Source of the DNA: Granulicella sp. S156
GTDB taxonomy: Bacteria > Acidobacteriota > Terriglobia > Terriglobales > Acidobacteriaceae
Direction of reading: 5' to 3'
NCBI RefSeq assembly: GCF_009766105.1
Contig: NZ_LMUH01000005.1
Span: 211,203-272,125 of the forward strand
DNA: 60,923 nt
Shown here: piece after piece, positions 7,990 through 15,611 of the stretch
Numbering within the stretch: the stretch's first letter is position 1
Layout of the letters: each line of letters starts with the position of its first letter
Translations under genes and position numbers: made by a program
The notes under the pieces: generated by a model
Told to the model about the DNA's origin: nothing
Databases searched by the model: none
Seen by the model: the letters and a program-made list of their open reading frames with translations, nothing else

Positions 7990-8940
7990 TTGATAGGTCG
8001 CGTTCTGCTCGTCTTTACCCTCTTCGGTCTCACCGGCCCCATCGTAGCCCAGACGGTAGCCCCGTCGGTGTCCCAGACGCTCGATAACCCCGTAGCGACC
8101 TCGACCGCGCCTTCTGAAACTCCCCTGCCGCCGTCGCCGAGCCAGAGCTCCCAGAACTCAGAAGACCAACTCGCCACCGTCACCCTGCCGGACGCTCCCA
8201 TCCCGCAAGTGCAGGAATCAAGCTCCCAACAGCAGCAGCCCGTCGCACCCCAAACGCAAGCCCCTCAAGACGAGACCCCGGAACAGCGCCGCGCTCGCGC
8301 CGCGAAAGAGCTGCAACTCGAAGAGAAGCAGCGCATGTTCGGCGTCGTTCCCAGCTTCAACGCGGTCCTTAATGGCAACGCGACCCCGCTCTCAGCAGGA
8401 CAGAAATTCCATCTCTTCTTCCACGGCTCGATCGATCCCTACCAGTTCGGCATCGCCGGCCTCGACGCGCTGCTCGAGCAGGCGGAGGGCTCCTATCCTG
8501 AGTGGCGCGGAGGCATCGGGGGCTACAGCAAGCGCTTCGGTGCGTCCTACGCCGACGGCTTTATCGGCAACTTCTTTGGCAACGCTGTCCTCCCCGCCGC
8601 CTTCCATCAGGACCCGCGCTACTTCCGCCTGGGCTATGGCAAGCCCATGCATCGCTTCTGGTATGCGCTCTCCACCACGTTCCGCGCCAAAAGTGACAGT
8701 GGTAACTGGCAGTTCAACTATTCCAATATCTCGGGGAACTTCATCGGGGGCGCCATCTCGAACCTCTACTATCCAGCCGCGGATCGCGGCGTTGGCCAAA
8801 CCCTGGAGAGCGGCCTAACCGTCACGGCCGAAGGCGCCATCGGAACTCTGGCGATCGAGTTTTACCCCGACATCGTCCGCCACTTCCACAACCGCCACAA
8901 CAAGAAGATCGCCGCGGACGCAGACACGACGCAACCCTAG
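7990..8940 (+). CDS. Secreted/outer-membrane hypothetical protein with Pro/Gln/Ser-rich linker
   Basis: An in-frame TTG at 7990, 11 nt after AAGGA, gives a signal peptide (IGRVLLVFTLFGLTGPIVAQ), so I prefer it over the far upstream ATG at 7732, whose first ~85 codons would run through cassette 2's upstream region and read as low-complexity sequence. After the signal peptide come ~100 residues rich in Pro, Ser and Gln, then a compact C-terminal domain (GVVPSFNAVLNGN... to EFYPDIVRHF) with aromatic- and Gly-rich alternation as in beta-barrel or surface proteins. I do not recognise an enzyme family. It is flanked on both sides by peptide cassettes on the opposite strand. Confidence 0.7.
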   Translation: MIGRVLLVFTLFGLTGPIVAQTVAPSVSQTLDNPVATSTAPSETPLPPSPSQSSQNSEDQLATVTLPDAPIPQVQESSSQQQQPVAPQTQAPQDETPEQRRARAAKELQLEEKQRMFGVVPSFNAVLNGNATPLSAGQKFHLFFHGSIDPYQFGIAGLDALLEQAEGSYPEWRGGIGGYSKRFGASYADGFIGNFFGNAVLPAAFHQDPRYFRLGYGKPMHRFWYALSTTFRAKSDSGNWQFNYSNISGNFIGGAISNLYYPAADRGVGQTLESGLTVTAEGAIGTLAIEFYPDIVRHFHNRHNKKIAADADTTQP

Positions 8941-9063
8941 CGCTGAAACTCAATAGTGTGATCTGTCCCTTTTCGACCCACCATGACAACTCTGGGGGTA
9001 GCCAAGCCATTCCGCCCCACCGGAGACAACCCACTCGAACCAACGAAAAGACACGTTAAATGG

Positions 9064-9105
9064 ACACGGCGATCATCTGCTCAAAGGAGCGGATGACCGC
9101 CGTGT
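9064..9105 (-). terminator. Terminator-like hairpin of peptide cassette 3
   Basis: ACACGGCGATCAT and ATGACCGCCGTGT are almost perfectly complementary (one G-T), starting 6 bp after the peptide stop. The sequence differs from cassettes 1, 2 and 5 but pairing is retained, so the structure rather than the sequence is conserved. Confidence 0.65.
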
Positions 9106-9111
9106 GCTGAA

Positions 9112-9186
9112 CTACGAAACGGTGATCTTGAGGAGACCGGCGAGGAACGTGATGAGGCTTGCGAGGTTGATAGCAATGGTAAGCAT
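9112..9186 (-). CDS. Small hydrophobic peptide, cassette 3 (24 aa)
   Basis: The peptide starts MLTIAINLASLITFLAG and ends LLKITVS, with a single Lys near the C-terminus. ATG at 9186; AAAGG ends 11 nt upstream. It is identical to cassette 2 in the first ten residues and to cassette 5 in most of the hydrophobic core. Synonymous changes dominate between copies. It is probably a single membrane-spanning peptide; no function is known to me. Confidence 0.7.
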   Translation of the reverse strand: MLTIAINLASLITFLAGLLKITVS

Positions 9187-9261
9187 GAGTCGATCCACCT
9201 TTCTCTCTGAGGCAAAAAAGCCAGAGGAATCAAAATTCAGAATTGCGGGGGGCCCGGTAAA

Positions 9262-9343
9262 AACATACAACTTAATAGGCAATTACACAATAGACCGTTT
9301 GATTCTCTGGGAAGTTTTCACTCCATATTGACTACGGAGTAAA
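9262..9343 (-). promoter_or_regulatory. Promoter and upstream element of peptide cassette 3
   Basis: On the minus strand, TTGTGT (9290-9285), 17 bp, and TATGTT (9267-9262) predict a start near 9255 and a 69-nt leader. TTTACTccgtAGTCAA (9343-9328) is centred about 80 bp upstream. Confidence 0.65.
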
Positions 9344-9481
9344 CACTATATTTCCATTTCCCCAGGGCCGTGCAATGTCTCGTGGTTCACACGGTCAGGA
9401 AAAGACTGTGCAGGATGCCTCGTAATCCCACTCTGCTGCGAAGCAACGACTGCTTAGGACCTGATCCTGAGCGGTTTAGTC

Positions 9482-9556
9482 CTACGTGAGGGAAATCTTG
9501 AGGATGGTAGACAGGAATGCGATGAGAGCTGCGAGGTTCAGAACGATCGTGAGCAT
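9482..9556 (-). CDS. Small hydrophobic peptide, cassette 4 (24 aa)
   Basis: The peptide starts MLTIVLNLAALIAFLS and ends ILKISLT. It is the most diverged of the MLTI group at DNA level, yet has the same length, hydrophobic profile and C-terminal Lys as cassette 3. ATG at 9556, AAAGG 11 nt upstream. The conserved ACGGCGAT hairpin is missing after the stop; only a short AGGAC/GTCCT pairing is present there, so the 3' end of this copy has been replaced or lost. Confidence 0.65.
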   Translation of the reverse strand: MLTIVLNLAALIAFLSTILKISLT

Positions 9557-9630
9557 ATTGTTGATCCACCTTTCTCTCTGAGATCAGTCAGAGGAGTCAA
9601 AGTTCGAAAGTACAGGGCACAATAGAAGTC

Positions 9631-9715
9631 AACATACAGCTTTAGCTGGGATTACGCAATAACAATCCATGCTCAGCCATCAAGGCGTTCCACTTGATGT
9701 TGACTGGAGAGTAAA
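9631..9715 (-). promoter_or_regulatory. Promoter and upstream element of peptide cassette 4
   Basis: On the minus strand, TTGCGT (9659-9654), 17 bp, and TATGTT (9636-9631) predict a start near 9624 and a 68-nt leader. TTTACTctccAGTCAA (9715-9700) is centred about 84 bp upstream. Confidence 0.65.
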
Positions 9716-9885
9716 CATCACATCTGCCTAACGCTGGGTGTACCTCCCCTGGAGGCAAAAACAGCCACGCGGGATGTCTCGCTCTCTCGCCCCAGAAAGA
9801 AAGACCTCTCCAGAACCTGAGCGTAGCCGAAGGCCGCAGTTGGCGGGAGCGAATACCGTTTGTGAAACAAGTTTTCTTAAAGGAA

Positions 9886-9927
9886 ACACGGCGATCGCCC
9901 GCTCCTTGGAGCAGGCGATCGCCGTGT
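9886..9927 (-). terminator. Terminator-like hairpin of peptide cassette 5
   Basis: ACACGGCGATCGCC and GGCGATCGCCGTGT form a perfect 14-bp stem 6 bp after the peptide stop codon, the most stable of the four hairpins. TTTCCTTTAA follows on the minus strand. Confidence 0.7.
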
Positions 9928-9933
9928 GCTGAA

Positions 9934-10002
9934 CTACGAGATGCTGATGAAACCAGCGAGGAACGTGAGAAGGCTTGCGAGGTTGATAACGATGGTAAGC
10001 AT
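9934..10002 (-). CDS. Small hydrophobic peptide, cassette 5 (22 aa)
   Basis: The peptide starts MLTIVINLASLLTFLAG and ends FISIS, uncharged. ATG at 10002; AAAGG 11 nt upstream. The leader hairpin is strongest in this copy (CTCTGG/CCAGAG). It is two codons shorter than cassettes 2-4, losing residues near the C-terminus but keeping the frame and the stop. Function unknown. Confidence 0.7.
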   Translation of the reverse strand: MLTIVINLASLLTFLAGFISIS

Positions 10003-10076
10003 GTGTGGGTTGACCTTTCTCTCTGGCTGCAACCAGAGGAATCAAAAATGAAAATTATTGGTGCAAAGCAGAAGTC

Positions 10077-10158
10077 AAAATACAACTTTACATACCATTA
10101 CACAAATTATTTTTTTCGTCATCAAAGAAGTTTCACTTGATATTGACTGGGCAGTAAC
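10077..10158 (-). promoter_or_regulatory. Promoter and upstream element of peptide cassette 5
   Basis: On the minus strand, TTGTGT (10105-10100), 17 bp, and TATTTT (10082-10077) predict a start near 10070 and a 68-nt leader. GTTACTgcccAGTCAA (10158-10143) is centred about 81 bp upstream. The ~275 bp from here to the ADOP gene hold nothing else recognisable. Confidence 0.65.
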
Positions 10159-10434
10159 TACCCGATTTCCCGCTGTACATCGATCCGTTCTCTGTGCTAC
10201 GCGGCGTGTTCCCGGCACAAGCAGAAGGCGCTCTCCTATATCTGTTTTTGAGAGATTTCGTTCCCGCAGGATAGGAGGGAAAGCAGGCCTTCCGCGTCCT
10301 CCGCTCGAGCGCAAAAAAACCACAGCCGATTTAAGTCCACTAAGATAGTGCTTGCATGTCGATGTTTTTCGTTGAGTCGATCTAAAACGTTGGTGTCATC
10401 TGCCTAATGGCTGACCTGGCATTCGAGGAGTTCC

Positions 10435-12924
10435 ATGCACAGCATACTTTCCGATCTCAAACTGGTCTTCCGGCAATTGCGCAAGTCCCCCGGATTCACG
10501 CTAACGGCAGTCATGATGCTGGCTTTCGGGATTGGTGCCACGACCGCCATCTTTTCCATTGTCAACGCGGTGCTCTTGCGTCCGCTGCCCTTTCCTCACG
10601 CCGACCGTCTTGTGACGCTCGGAGACCAGGTCAGCGGCACCCACTGGGGAGAGCAGGACGCAGGCCCCGTCACCGGTCCAGAGGTCGTTATTTACCCGCG
10701 AGATACCCGTTCGTTTGAGAGCCTTGGCGGCTATGGCTCTGCAGGCTTTGAGCTCTCCGGAATTGGCCAGCCTGCACAGATCAACGCCACGCGCATGACG
10801 CCCTCGATCTTTACCGCGCTTGAAGTTGCGCCCCTCATGGGTCGCACCTTCACCGCACAGGAAGATCAGCAGAAGGCGCAGGTCACAGTCCTCAGCTACG
10901 CCACATGGAAGAGCCGCTTCAATGGCGACCCGCACATACTCGGCTCAAAGATGCTGCTCGATCGCAAACCGTATGTCGTCATCGGCGTCATGCCCAGGGA
11001 CTTTGAGTTCCCACTCAATCCCGGCAGTCTCAACCGCAGCGAGATCTGGGTTCCGATGAGCCTCTCTGCGCAGGAGCTTTCTCCGGAAGCCAGTGCCAGC
11101 TGGTATCTCCAACTGGTGGGCCGCCTCAAGCCCGGCATCACGCCAGCTCAGGCTCAAAGTGATGCTGCGCTCGTTGCCCAGCAGATCATGCGTAACTTTC
11201 CGCCCGATGAGACCAACTTTCACATCAAGCCAGTGGTCTATCCGCTGCAGCACATCACCGTACTGCATGCTCTTCCACTTCTGCGCATGCTCTTCCTCGC
11301 CGTAGTCGTAGTGTTGCTCATCGCCTGCGCCAATCTCGCCGGACTCCTCCTGGTTCGCGCTATCCGCCGCCAACACGAAACGGCTATACGTCTGGCGATC
11401 GGCGCGCCGGCGGTCACGCTCTTGCGGCAGACGATTCTCGAGAGTCTCGTCCTGAGTATGGCTGGTGCTCTTCTCGGCATCGGCCTCGCCGCTCTCGCCT
11501 TAGTCGTCGGCCGCGGCCTCCTTCCAGAGACCATGCCGCGCGTCAACGAAATCACTCTCAACTGGTCTGTCATTGGCTTTGCATTCCTGCTCGCACTCCT
11601 TACCGGTCTCCTCTGCGGACTAGCTCCTGGCTTCGCCGCCCTGCGCACCAACGTGAATGCCGCGATGAAAGAAGGCGGACGCAGCGGCTCCGCAGGTGGT
11701 AGCCACGGCCGTCTGCGCTCCGCACTTGTGGTTATGGAGATCGCCGTCGCGCTCATTCTCCTCACGTCTTCCGGCCTGCTGCTGCGCAGCTTCAACAAAA
11801 TGAGCGCAGTCGATCTCGGATTCCGTCCCCAGCATGTCACCACAGCCCTGTACTCGCTTCCGCAGAAGCAATACTCCATACAGGTGCAGGTTGACAGCTT
11901 TAACAACCGCCTTCTCCAACAGCTTCGTCAGCAACCCGGTGTCGAAGCCGCTGGTATCACCACCACGATTCCTACTACTGGAGACGGTATAGAGGCCTTT
12001 GTCGCCGAGGGATACGTCGATCCACGCGGCCCTGACCAGACGGCCGCTTCGCCTTCGCAGGTGATCGGCGACTACTTCAAGGCCATCGGTACTCCGCTGC
12101 TCCGCGGCCGCTATTTCACCGAGTCCGACAATGCCCAGGGCCAGCTTGTCATCATCGTCAACCACGAGTTCGCCGAGCACTACTGGCCGCATCAGGATCC
12201 GATCGGGAAACGCGTGCATACCGGCACCGCAAAGGCGCCAACTCCCTGGATGACCGTAGTTGGAGAAGTAGCCGACGCCAAGCTCAACTCGCCGGATGCA
12301 GACGCGACCGAGCAGTTTTACCAGCCTGTCGCCCAGCTCGAAAAAGATGCCGGCTCGTTTGCTCAACCTACGGATGTGAACGGCAACGGCGGCTACATCG
12401 TCCTGCGTTCCTCACTGCCGCCTGAACAGATGGAGAATGCTCTCCGCGCTGCCGTCAGGTCCATCGATGCACAGCTGCCGCTCACTCAGGTGCAATCCAT
12501 GGAGCAAGTGGTCTCCCAGAGCGAAGCGCCACGCCGCTTCAACACCCTCATCATCTCCATTTTTGCCCTCGCAGCAGTAGTGCTCTCGGTGCTTGGCATC
12601 TACAGCATCATCGCGTTTTCCGTCGCCTCTCGCGTGCAGGAGATGGCGATTCGCATCGCTCTCGGATCGCAGCGGTCGCATATCATTCGTCTGGTTCTCG
12701 TCTCCGGCCTTAAACTCGCGACCATCGGTTGTATTCTCGGGCTGGCCGGAGCCGCCGCCGCGTCCAGCCTTCTGCGATCCTTCCTCTTTGATGTAAGCCC
12801 CTTCGACCCTGTTGTGATGATTCTGACCGCGATTGCGGTCTTCGCATTGGCTCTTTTGGCTTCAGCCATACCCGCACGCCGCGCTGCTTCGGTCGATCCT
12901 CTCAACGCTTTGCGAGGAGAATAA
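10435..12924 (+). CDS. ADOP-type (MacB/FtsX-like) ABC transporter permease
   Basis: This 829-residue protein has two MacB_PCD/FtsX halves, the architecture called ADOP in Acidobacteriota. An N-terminal helix (LTAVMMLAFGIGATTAIFSIV, ~22-42) is followed by a large periplasmic domain. Three helices follow at ~275-300, ~340-365 and ~385-405. A second anchor (LVVMEIAVALILLTSSGLLL) precedes a second periplasmic domain, and the C-terminal FtsX helices (IISIFALAAVVLSVLGIYSIIAF, then VFALALLASAIPARRAASVDP) close the protein. GAGGAG lies 6 nt before the ATG. The ATPase is not encoded in the window. Substrate is unknown; export of small molecules or lipoprotein-related work is inferred from MacB. Confidence 0.9.
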   Translation: MHSILSDLKLVFRQLRKSPGFTLTAVMMLAFGIGATTAIFSIVNAVLLRPLPFPHADRLVTLGDQVSGTHWGEQDAGPVTGPEVVIYPRDTRSFESLGGYGSAGFELSGIGQPAQINATRMTPSIFTALEVAPLMGRTFTAQEDQQKAQVTVLSYATWKSRFNGDPHILGSKMLLDRKPYVVIGVMPRDFEFPLNPGSLNRSEIWVPMSLSAQELSPEASASWYLQLVGRLKPGITPAQAQSDAALVAQQIMRNFPPDETNFHIKPVVYPLQHITVLHALPLLRMLFLAVVVVLLIACANLAGLLLVRAIRRQHETAIRLAIGAPAVTLLRQTILESLVLSMAGALLGIGLAALALVVGRGLLPETMPRVNEITLNWSVIGFAFLLALLTGLLCGLAPGFAALRTNVNAAMKEGGRSGSAGGSHGRLRSALVVMEIAVALILLTSSGLLLRSFNKMSAVDLGFRPQHVTTALYSLPQKQYSIQVQVDSFNNRLLQQLRQQPGVEAAGITTTIPTTGDGIEAFVAEGYVDPRGPDQTAASPSQVIGDYFKAIGTPLLRGRYFTESDNAQGQLVIIVNHEFAEHYWPHQDPIGKRVHTGTAKAPTPWMTVVGEVADAKLNSPDADATEQFYQPVAQLEKDAGSFAQPTDVNGNGGYIVLRSSLPPEQMENALRAAVRSIDAQLPLTQVQSMEQVVSQSEAPRRFNTLIISIFALAAVVLSVLGIYSIIAFSVASRVQEMAIRIALGSQRSHIIRLVLVSGLKLATIGCILGLAGAAAASSLLRSFLFDVSPFDPVVMILTAIAVFALALLASAIPARRAASVDPLNALRGE

Positions 12925-12959
12925 CCTCATCGTTGTACGTATGAGCCCAGTCCAAAGCC

Positions 12960-12997
12960 TGTCATTTCTCCGCTCCCGTTGGTCGGTCGAAATGACA
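12960..12997. repeat. Short family A repeat after the permease gene
   Basis: TGTCATTTC and GAAATGACA are inverted arms separated by ~20 bp; the minus strand reads TGTCATTTCGACCGACC, matching the family A end TGTCATCTCGACCG. It lies 36 bp after the permease stop and may double as a terminator stem. Confidence 0.6.
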
Positions 12998-13193
12998 GAC
13001 ATCAACGGTAGGTTGGTTTCGCCGCAATAGTTAGCCGTGCACACGCGAACAGCGGACCGGTTTGGTCGCACATCCCCAGTGTTGACAAGGGTTTTCGCGC
13101 GGTAGAGAATTGGCGGCATCAGGCAACGTCAGCCCTTCGAGTGGAGTCACACTGTGGAGAGAGCGGGCGGAAAGCAAGCCTCGGGAGGTCAGT

Positions 13194-13403
13194 ATGCAGG
13201 CAGTTCACGACGGACAGTGCGGGCTGTGTAGCCACTTTGGTGAGCAGCACGCGAAGGAGCAGGTTCTGGTGTCGATTCTCTCCAGCAAAAAGGCCGACGA
13301 GGGGCTGCTGGACGATTGCGGCCACCCCAAACACGCAGCACTGCACCTGAAGGTAACTCCGATCTCAGGATGCGACGGCTTTGTGCCGGCAGCACAAGCG
13401 TAA
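13194..13403 (+). CDS. Small cysteine-containing conserved-type protein (69 aa)
   Basis: The ATG at 13194 follows GGGAGGTCAGT, a strong ribosome site, so I place the start here rather than at the upstream in-frame ATG (13110). Cysteines occur as CGLC (residues ~10-13), DDCGH (~42) and GCDGF (~60), with His in HFGEQH and HPKHAALHL. The spacing suggests a small metal-binding fold, but the family is not one I can name. It is followed by a long untranslated stretch before the M28 peptidase gene. Confidence 0.6.
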   Translation: MQAVHDGQCGLCSHFGEQHAKEQVLVSILSSKKADEGLLDDCGHPKHAALHLKVTPISGCDGFVPAAQA

Positions 13404-13515
13404 AAACGACCAGACATCAACAGGAGAAGTTGCAGAGCAAGGCTGCGTTGGTCGCAGCCTTTGTTCTGTCTGTTGTGACTTGAAGCTCCGCCGTTCGAAC
13501 TATGATGGTGGAACT

Positions 13516-15261
13516 ATGAGACGTTCCTTCGCGCGCCGCGCCGCCGTTGCTGGTCTATCCGCCTCTTTTGCTCTTACTTCCAACCTTGGTTTTGCCGCGG
13601 AGAAGCCCTCCGAAGCGGCAGCGAAGAAGACCGCGTCCGCTGTCGAGACGCTTGATCTTGAGATGTACTCGCGGATTCGCGATGAGGGCTTCAACCACTC
13701 GCGGGTCATGGAGTATGCCGGTGCGCTGTTCGACGACATCGGGCCGCGGCTTACAGGCTCGCCGGCCATGGCGCGTGCGAACGAGTGGACGCGACAGCAG
13801 TTGCAGGCGATGGGTTGCGCGAACGCGCATCTCGAAAGCTGGGGCGAGTTCGGTATGGCGTGGACGCAGATCGGCGCGAGTCTGCAGATGGTGAAGCCGG
13901 GGCCAGCAGTGTTTCTGGCGCAGGCCACACCGTGGTCTCCCGCGACGGCGGGAGCGATGACGGTGGACGTGATCGCTGTGCCCGGGCTGAAAGCTGAAAG
14001 CGAGCTTGCTGCGTGGAAGGGCAAGCTGAAGGGCAAGGCCATTCTGTACGGTCAGGCGCAGGAGAATCCGGATGTGGACCCGGACAAGGTTCCCAAGATG
14101 GAACATGACGATGCGGAGAAGCTCGCCAAGTTCGCGCAGTATCCGCTGAATGGCGACATGCACGAGCAATATGTGCTGCCCACCAACCAGCCCGATCTCT
14201 TTCGCAAGTACTTCGCTCAGAATGCCTTCAAGGAGAAGGTTGCGAAGTTCTTCGCGGACGAGGGCGCGGTAGCCGTGCTGGTACCTAGCGGCTCGGGCGG
14301 CGTATTGCATGACGACACGAACTCCTCCATGGGATGGTTCGTCTACCGGCCCGAGCACAAGCAGGCAATTCCGGAGGAGGTTATCGCCGACGAAGCCTGG
14401 AACCGCATGAGCCGCCTGCTTGGGCACAAGGTGCCGGTTAGCGTAAACATTGCGATTGCGACACAGTTCGGCGACGAGCATGCCCAGGGCTACGACACCA
14501 TCGCGGAGATTCCCGGCACAGACCCGCAGTTGAAGGATGAGGTCGTAATGGTCGGCGGCCATCTCGATAGCTGGATTGCCGGCACGGGTGCAACTGACAA
14601 CGGCGCAGGCGCGATCGCGGCCATGGAGGCCATGCGCATCCTGAACGCACTGCACGTCAAGCCGCGGCGCACCATCCGGATTGCGCTGTGGAGCGGCGAG
14701 GAGGAGGGTATCTTCGGCTCGTTAGGCTACGTGGCGAACCACTTCGCCACCTTCCACTACTCCGGCGCCAAGGAAGACGAGGATGTGCCGCTGTTCCTGC
14801 AAGCCATGACAGCGCCGCCGACGCTGAAGCCGGAAGCCGCTAAACTCGATGCCTACTTCAACCTGGACAACGGTACAGGCAAGTTGTTGGGCATCTACAC
14901 AGAGGGCAATGTCGGGATCGGGGCGATCTTTCAGCAGTGGATGGAGCCGCTGAAGGATCTCGGGATGACGACGGTGAGCGCGCGCAACACGGGCTCTACC
15001 GACCATGTGCCGTTTCAGATGGCGGGCCTGCCGGGGTTCCAGTTCATCCAGGACCCACGCGACTATGACAGCCGCACGCACCACAGCAATCTCGATACGT
15101 ACGATCACCTGAGTGAACCGGACCTGAAACAGGAGGCCGTGGTGGAGGCGATCTTTCTCTACAACGCGGCCATGCGCGACGCGATGCTGCCAAGGCCGGA
15201 ACTCCCTTTCAGCGGCGCGAGCAAACCGCTGGAAGGTTTGTACCCAGACGCTGCGAAATAG
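13516..15261 (+). CDS. Secreted M28-family zinc metallopeptidase
   Basis: This 581-residue protein starts MRRSFARRAAVAGLSASFAL, an export signal ending near FAA. I chose the ATG at 13516 because the upstream frame adds a Cys-rich stretch with no signal. The C-terminal catalytic domain shows the M28 metal ligands and catalytic residues in order: GGHLDSWIAGTGATDNGAG (His, Asp), SGEEEGIFGS (Glu-Glu pair), a loop Asp around FNLDNGTG, and the final His in RTHHSNLDTYD. A PA-like insert lies between ~150 and ~290. It resembles carboxypeptidase Q/aminopeptidase-type enzymes that trim peptides in the periplasm or outside. Confidence 0.88.
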   Translation: MRRSFARRAAVAGLSASFALTSNLGFAAEKPSEAAAKKTASAVETLDLEMYSRIRDEGFNHSRVMEYAGALFDDIGPRLTGSPAMARANEWTRQQLQAMGCANAHLESWGEFGMAWTQIGASLQMVKPGPAVFLAQATPWSPATAGAMTVDVIAVPGLKAESELAAWKGKLKGKAILYGQAQENPDVDPDKVPKMEHDDAEKLAKFAQYPLNGDMHEQYVLPTNQPDLFRKYFAQNAFKEKVAKFFADEGAVAVLVPSGSGGVLHDDTNSSMGWFVYRPEHKQAIPEEVIADEAWNRMSRLLGHKVPVSVNIAIATQFGDEHAQGYDTIAEIPGTDPQLKDEVVMVGGHLDSWIAGTGATDNGAGAIAAMEAMRILNALHVKPRRTIRIALWSGEEEGIFGSLGYVANHFATFHYSGAKEDEDVPLFLQAMTAPPTLKPEAAKLDAYFNLDNGTGKLLGIYTEGNVGIGAIFQQWMEPLKDLGMTTVSARNTGSTDHVPFQMAGLPGFQFIQDPRDYDSRTHHSNLDTYDHLSEPDLKQEAVVEAIFLYNAAMRDAMLPRPELPFSGASKPLEGLYPDAAK

Positions 15262-15307
15262 TGCACCTTCACGAATAGTGTGATGTGTGGATGAACCACT
15301 ACAGAAT

Positions 15308-15413
15308 TGTCATCTCGACCGAAGCATGATGGTTTTATCATCATGCGGAGTGGAGAGACCTGCAGGTTGCCTGCGCAGGTGATAGTGCCGTGCAGGCAAC
15401 CTGCAGGTCTCTT
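15308..15413. repeat. Family A palindromic repeat with perfect 20-bp stem
   Basis: It begins TGTCATCTCGACCGAAGC, has a small hairpin (GCATGATGGttttatCATCATGC) and then a perfect 20-bp inverted repeat: GAGACCTGCAGGTTGCCTGC at 15355-15374 and its complement at 15392-15411. It fills most of the intergenic region between the peptidase and the glycosyltransferase; nothing else is seen in 15262-15611. Confidence 0.85.
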
Positions 15414-15611
15414 AGGCCATGTATTACGTGTCGATTCCCGTATCGGTCTTATTAGCCTGACGCACAATTCTGCTCTGTCACTTTCTTGATGGAAAACAAG
15501 GATGCATCGAGACCGGATCGGAATGGACCTGGAACCTCTGGAACAGGCCCGCCAAAGCCGCTTAAGACATAGTCGCTATCCAACACGCGGTGACAAGGTT
15601 ATGACAAACCT

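Noticed and set aside
9886..9927. GGCGATCGCC in the cassette hairpin resembles the cyanobacterial HIP1 octamer GCGATCGC
   Set aside because: It is seen only within the hairpin arms, where its palindromy serves pairing; no general enrichment was noticed in the window.
7011..10158. CRISPR array
   Set aside because: The repeated units are hundreds of bases long, irregularly spaced and carry ORFs and promoters; there are no short equal repeats with unique spacers and no cas gene.
13381..13515. Upstream start of the M28 peptidase
   Set aside because: The extra 45 residues are Cys/Arg-rich and would place the export signal internally; ATG 13516 begins directly with an export signal.
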